Of a stretch of 64,000 nt of DNA, positions 60,653-64,000 are shown in pieces (the stretch's first letter is position 1; every line of letters starts with the position of its first letter). A model generated the notes under the pieces. That model ran no database searches, was not told where the DNA came from, and was given only the letters and a program-made list of their open reading frames with translations. The translations under genes and the position numbers were made by a program. This DNA is from Opitutia bacterium ISCC 52 (GTDB taxonomy: Bacteria > Verrucomicrobiota > Verrucomicrobiia > Opitutales > UBA2995): the NCBI GenBank assembly GCA_014529675.2, contig CP076040.1, forward strand, positions 1,798,001 through 1,862,000, given 5' to 3'.

Positions 60653-62191
60653 ATGAAGCGAAGATTCCCCTGGTTCGCTACTTTCTCGTTCTATGGTTTG
60701 TTCTGTTGCCTGCAGGCACAGGAAACGGTTTCTGTACGAGGACGTATTGTAGACGCTGATACGCGTGAAATGTTACCCGCTCGATTGTACATCGAATCTG
60801 CGGTGGGTGAGTTTTTTCACGCAAAATCGAGAAATAGGAATGGAGACGCAGTTCCCTATTCCAAGATTCGACCGAATGGGAGTGTCGAAGTTCATACAAG
60901 CCTTTCGCCCCATTCCTTTGTCGTGGATTTAGTACCTGGTGAATACACCCTTACCGCTGAGCGTGGTAAAGAATACTGTTCGGTTTCTAAAACTATTACC
61001 GTAGAACCTGGCGAGCCGTTGGTTGTTTCTCTGAGGCTCAAGCGATGGATTAATATGGCCGAACGTGGTTGGTATAGTGGTGAAACTCATGTTCATAGAA
61101 CGGTTGAGGAACTTCCGACTCTGATGTTGGTTGAGGATCTTAATGTGGCATTTCCGCTGACTGCCTGGGTAACCGACACTCAAAGCACTCCGGCCGAGAG
61201 TATAAAGAACCCAGATTCCATTCCAGCCCCAGAGTTGATGAAAGTGGATTCCACTCATGTCATATGGCCAGTGAACACGGAGTATGAAATCTTCACTGTA
61301 AGCGGCACCCGTCATCCCCTGGGCGCAGTGTTTATTTTAAATCACAAAGAGGCGTTTGAACTGGCGGTTCCTCCAGCGACTCCTGTGGCTGAAGAGGCAA
61401 GACGACAAGGAGGGATTCTCGAACTCGATAAGCACAACTGGCCTTGGTCAATGATGTTGGTGCCGGTGATGAAGGTCGGCTTATTTGAACTTACCAATAA
61501 TCATATCTGGCGTACTCAGTTTCAGTTTAAGAACTGGTATTCGGAATATGCAGGTGAATACATGGACATCGAAATGGAGGAAGGGGGATTCACTGAAGAT
61601 GGCTGGATTAATTTCGGTTTTAAAAACTACTACGCCTTACTCAATTGTGGGTTTGATATGAAGCCGACAGCGGGAACTGCTTCCGGGGTGCATCCAGTTC
61701 CTTTGGGGTATGGACGGGTCTACGTGAAGGTGGCCGGTGAATTTAGTTATGACAAATGGCTGCAAGGACTGACCGAAGGCAATAGCTTCGTGACCACCGG
61801 GCCCATGTTGGAAAGTCGCTTTGAGTGGAATGGCTCTTCGGTGGTTGTTTCAGGACGTTATGAGACTTCTAGTTCTAAACATGGAACTGTAGAGGTGATT
61901 CAAAATGGCGAAGTGACACCCTTCATCGATATAGGAAGAGATGGCTCATTCGAAAAAAGTTTCCCGCTCAGTAATACGAGCTGGTTTGCCGTTCGAGTGA
62001 TTGAGGAAGGCCGCTCTCGCTTTGCCCATAGCGCGCCCAAGCATTTCAAGGTCCAAGGTAAGCCCCTAAACCCAAAGCCTACTGAAGTGGATTACTTAGT
62101 GAAGCGCGTGGAGGATGAAATTGCACGTCACTCGGGCGTATTGGAAGAAGACGCGATGGCCGAGTATCGGAAGGCATTGGAGTTTTATTAG
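60653..62191 (+). CDS. CehA/McbA-family metallohydrolase-like exported protein
   Basis: A protein of about 512 residues. I place the start at ATG 60653, giving the signal RRFPWFATFSFYGLFCCLQA; the frame is open upstream to 60572, but that would read through a REP. After the signal comes a carboxypeptidase-regulatory-like beta domain (VRGRIVDADTREMLPARLYI to LTAERGKEYC), then a PHP-like hydrolase domain: RGWYSGETHVHRTVEE (HxH), ILELDKHNWPWSMM, FELTNNHIW and a C-terminal TEGNSFVTTGPML. CehA/McbA proteins hydrolyse carbamates, but this family is broad in PVC genomes and the substrate is unknown. Confidence 0.78.
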   Translation: MKRRFPWFATFSFYGLFCCLQAQETVSVRGRIVDADTREMLPARLYIESAVGEFFHAKSRNRNGDAVPYSKIRPNGSVEVHTSLSPHSFVVDLVPGEYTLTAERGKEYCSVSKTITVEPGEPLVVSLRLKRWINMAERGWYSGETHVHRTVEELPTLMLVEDLNVAFPLTAWVTDTQSTPAESIKNPDSIPAPELMKVDSTHVIWPVNTEYEIFTVSGTRHPLGAVFILNHKEAFELAVPPATPVAEEARRQGGILELDKHNWPWSMMLVPVMKVGLFELTNNHIWRTQFQFKNWYSEYAGEYMDIEMEEGGFTEDGWINFGFKNYYALLNCGFDMKPTAGTASGVHPVPLGYGRVYVKVAGEFSYDKWLQGLTEGNSFVTTGPMLESRFEWNGSSVVVSGRYETSSSKHGTVEVIQNGEVTPFIDIGRDGSFEKSFPLSNTSWFAVRVIEEGRSRFAHSAPKHFKVQGKPLNPKPTEVDYLVKRVEDEIARHSGVLEEDAMAEYRKALEFY

Positions 62192-62220
62192 GGGCTTTTG
62201 CCCAAATAGCTCCAGGCAAA

Positions 62221-62326
62221 AAGTAGCCGCGGTGGATACACCGTGGATGGGTTGTCTGAGCCTCTTGAATATTCGACGGTGTTGTTAGGCCTTTTCCCTT
62301 TGGTTGTGAACCACCGTCGCTACTTG
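62221..62326. repeat. REP doublet, GCGGTGG family
   Basis: The left element AAGTAGCCGCGGTGGATACA (62221-62240) continues CCGTGG. The inverted right element AACCACCGTCGCTACTTG spans 62309-62326. GTAG precedes each stem, as in the other REP families. It lies in a 228-base convergent gap. Confidence 0.7.
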
Positions 62327-62363
62327 TGGGTTACCAACAAGCGCCGAATTGAATACGGTTTTA

Positions 62364-62393
62364 GAGGAAGAGGAAGAGGAAGAGGAAGAGGAA
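62364..62393 (+). repeat. Hexanucleotide microsatellite (GAGGAA)5
   Basis: Five perfect copies of GAGGAA at 62364-62393, just downstream of the acyltransferase gene's stop on the opposite strand. Such tracts can change length by slippage. It is noncoding here, so phase variation of a protein is not implied. Confidence 0.9.
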
Positions 62394-62419
62394 GGTATGC
62401 GAATCAGCTATTGGACTGA

Positions 62420-63313
62420 TTACTCGTCCCTCCACCTCCGGTGTGCCCACAGGTATTGTTCGGGAGCCTGGCGTATACTGTTCTCTAGCTCTTTATTCAG
62501 GCGATTAAGAATGGCCATGACATCTTCCTGTTTGTTCCCGCTAAGTGCTTGCTGAATCAAGGTGGAGGTTTTGATTTCAAATTGCATGGGGCCGGTTCGA
62601 ATGCAATGGGCGTAGACTACGGGGGTCTTCGTTACCAGGTGCATCATGGCAATGGTCTTGTGGGTAGAAGCGGGGTGACCAAAGAAGTCGACCATGACTC
62701 CTTGTTTCCCGGCATGTTGGTCAAATAGAAGTGCCAGAATTTCCTTATCGTCCAAGACTTCGATTAACCTGCCAGGGTTGCTTTCCCGTTTAGGGATGGG
62801 GCGAAAGCGGTAGCGTCCTTTTCGACTTTTGATGAGTTTCTCCATGAGTGGATTGTTCATGGGACGCGTAATTCCAGCTACCGGTTTGAATTGTGAGATC
62901 AGGTGAGCTGCGATTTCCCAATTGCCGAAGTGGCCAGCCGCAAGGATCAGGCCTTGGTCTGGGTTTTTCAGAACCTCCATGACATCGGGTTCGATCTTTA
63001 GTGTGATGTAGTCGCGCCAGGTGTCGTCCTCGAGAATGTTTGATGACTTGAGTGATTCGAGTACGAGGATACTGAAAGTTTGTATGGAAGTCTTAGCGAT
63101 CTTCCTGGCCTTGGCCGGGTCGGTTTCGACTCCACTTCTTAGTATATTCTGGACGGCTACCTTTCTTCGTCTTGCATCCACCCACCACCAGAGCGTGGCA
63201 GCTCCTCTAGCCAATCCACGAGTGAAACTTATGGGTAGGTAGTCGAAGAAGAAGAGCAGGACTCGAGCGAGTCCGAATTCGATGCAATGCCGTATATGTT
63301 TGAGAAACGCCAA
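62420..63313 (-). CDS. LpxL/HtrB-like lysophospholipid/lipid A acyltransferase
   Basis: A 297-residue membrane-associated acyltransferase. An N-terminal helix (LARVLLFFFDYLPISFTRGL) precedes the domain. The catalytic HX4E motif is AGHFGNWEIA. GITRPMNNPLMEKLIKSRKG and FDQHAGKQGVMVDFFG are the LpxL/LpxM family blocks. It transfers an acyl chain from ACP to lipid A or a related lipid. Upstream on the same strand are an ACP gene and a ketosynthase gene, so it probably belongs to a fatty-acid or aryl-polyene-type cluster extending beyond the right edge. Confidence 0.9.
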   Translation of the reverse strand: MAFLKHIRHCIEFGLARVLLFFFDYLPISFTRGLARGAATLWWWVDARRRKVAVQNILRSGVETDPAKARKIAKTSIQTFSILVLESLKSSNILEDDTWRDYITLKIEPDVMEVLKNPDQGLILAAGHFGNWEIAAHLISQFKPVAGITRPMNNPLMEKLIKSRKGRYRFRPIPKRESNPGRLIEVLDDKEILALLFDQHAGKQGVMVDFFGHPASTHKTIAMMHLVTKTPVVYAHCIRTGPMQFEIKTSTLIQQALSGNKQEDVMAILNRLNKELENSIRQAPEQYLWAHRRWRDE

Positions 63314-63328
63314 AAGTATCAGGCCGGA

Positions 63329-63586
63329 TCAAGCGCCTTTCTCGACGAGCAGGTCAGTTATCTCACCGATGTTGGTGACGGTGACCACATCTTTGGCTGC
63401 TAGTTCGATTCCGGTCTCTTGCTCGATATCGTAGAGCAGGTCCAAAATGGTGAGTGAGTCAAGGCCCAGGGATTCGATAGTAGTACTTCGACCGAAGTCA
63501 GTCAGATCACGCTCTTCCGTCGCCGTGTCTTCCATGATGCCTTTTAGTTTACCAATGATGGTAGCTTCTTTTTCTGAATCGCTCAT
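63329..63586 (-). CDS. Acyl carrier protein
   Basis: An 85-residue acyl carrier protein. The phosphopantetheine attachment site is Ser44 in LGLDSLTILDLLYDIEQETG. It follows the ketosynthase gene by 8 bases and precedes the acyltransferase gene by 15, so it carries acyl chains between those enzymes. It is less acidic in the second half than housekeeping AcpP and has an acidic N-terminus (SDSEKEATI), suggesting a dedicated ACP of this cluster. Confidence 0.93.
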   Translation of the reverse strand: MSDSEKEATIIGKLKGIMEDTATEERDLTDFGRSTTIESLGLDSLTILDLLYDIEQETGIELAAKDVVTVTNIGEITDLLVEKGA

Positions 63587-63594
63587 ATAAATAC

Positions 63595-64000
63595 TTAATT
63601 TTTGGGGCCGATTATAAGGACTCCGTTGCCTCCGCCAAATCCAAAACTGTTTTTCATGGCAGGTCCTTTAGAGATGCTGGTCGGAGTAGGACCGGCCAGG
63701 TTGACCGAACATTCCGGGTCCGTTTTATCGAGATTTAAATTGGGTGGAATGGTTTCTTGTTCCAGTGCCATCAGCGTAACGATGGTTTCAAGTGCACCTG
63801 ATGCGCCCAGGGTATGCCCGAAAAAGCTTTTGTTGGCTACCACTGGCACTCGGTCTGTTGAATCGCCCAAAACCATGCCAATAGACTTGCTCTCGCAGGC
63901 ATCGTTGCTGTTAGTGGCTGTTCCGTGGGCATTGATATGGCTGAGTTCCGACGGATTAACTCCAGCTTCATTGAGTGCCATACGCATGGCTTTGGCCTGA
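63595..64000 (-). CDS. Beta-ketoacyl-ACP synthase II-like, C-terminal part, truncated by window edge
   Basis: The C-terminal ~135 residues of a FabF-type condensing enzyme; the frame is open to the right edge (reading QAKA before the internal ATG 63987). The two catalytic histidines are in INAHGTATNSND and KSFFGHTLGASG, and GFGGGNG is the late glycine-rich loop. The active-site Cys lies outside the window. With the ACP and acyltransferase it forms a three-gene unit. It may be a housekeeping FabF or a specialised ketosynthase for aryl polyene-like or other fatty products. Confidence 0.92.
   Translation of the reverse strand, partial: QAKAMRMALNEAGVNPSELSHINAHGTATNSNDACESKSIGMVLGDSTDRVPVVANKSFFGHTLGASGALETIVTLMALEQETIPPNLNLDKTDPECSVNLAGPTPTSISKGPAMKNSFGFGGGNGVLIIGPKN

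Noticed and set aside
14721-62393. CRISPR array
   Set aside because: The repeats are scattered or in facing pairs. Nowhere are there regularly spaced direct repeats with unique spacers, and no cas gene is present.
1-64000. tRNA or rRNA genes
   Set aside because: No intergenic stretch showed a cloverleaf-like pattern with the usual TTC and acceptor stems, and no rRNA-like sequence was noticed; a computational scan was not possible.

Overview
The window looks like a chromosomal segment from a marine-type Verrucomicrobiota (Opitutae-like) bacterium. The basis is the gene content: four Cys-type sulfatases, a planctomycete-type cytochrome/DUF1549/DUF1553 protein paired with a DUF1501 protein, a PVC-type membrane-bound dehydrogenase, Tat-exported Gfo/Idh/MocA oxidoreductases and xylose-isomerase-like TIM barrels, and DUF6090 proteins. 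The GC content appears moderate by eye. This taxonomic call is inference; no rRNA or tRNA gene was seen.

Layout. 1-5.4 kb: two sulfatases, an enolase-superfamily enzyme and a LarA-like (DUF2088) protein, then the wreck of a DUF1593 gene. 5.4-12.7 kb: an EF-hand alpha/beta hydrolase, the PSD1-type cytochrome and DUF1501 pair, and a two-gene membrane unit whose HTTM-like member is frameshifted. 12.7-21 kb: cyclase-family enzyme, exported TIM barrel, a GxxExxY gene sitting inside an inverted repeat, KDG kinase and KDPG aldolase facing an IclR regulator, aldose epimerase and an SGSH-like sulfatase. 21.1-34.4 kb: mostly minus-strand genes for exported sugar chemistry (hydrolase, CutC, VOC, ThuA, glycosylasparaginase, SGNH/PVC dehydrogenase/cytochrome, two Gfo/Idh oxidoreductases, a TIM barrel), plus a PepSY protein broken by a stop. 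34.4-44.1 kb: DUF6090 paralogues (one dead), CIA30, PHP, nitrilase, PIG-L deacetylase, a TIGR03546-TIGR03545 fusion and a third TIM barrel. 44.4-51.1 kb: ureide/purine catabolism (allantoinase, HIU hydrolase, OHCU decarboxylase, two NCS2-type permeases, a nucleosidase-like protein) with no urate oxidase. 51.4-64 kb: SIMPL protein, MsrA, HAD phosphatase, SDF symporter, UvrB, sulfatase, YcaQ-like protein, CehA/McbA-like protein, and the start of a fatty-acid-type cluster (acyltransferase, ACP, ketosynthase) running off the right edge.

The metabolic theme is breakdown of sulfated or otherwise decorated glycans and use of the resulting sugar acids: desulfation, Tat-exported oxidation/isomerisation, and a KDG/KDPG branch. 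Purine salvage and ureide use is a second theme.

The least ordinary part is between the genes. At least three families of short hairpins carry a GTAG foot, the hallmark of REP elements, and usually come as inverted doublets. In three genes the GTAG supplies the UAG stop codon itself. One such REP is interrupted by a 234-bp element with terminal inverted repeats and a matching target duplication, and that element holds another REP doublet. A second superfamily consists of repeats with a roughly 10-nt period, often in facing pairs; one facing pair exactly brackets the GxxExxY gene. Several genes are disabled by single lesions (extra T, extra G, nonsense codons), and two appear to lack a canonical start codon. 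This points to active gene decay or to sequence error, which needs read-level checking.
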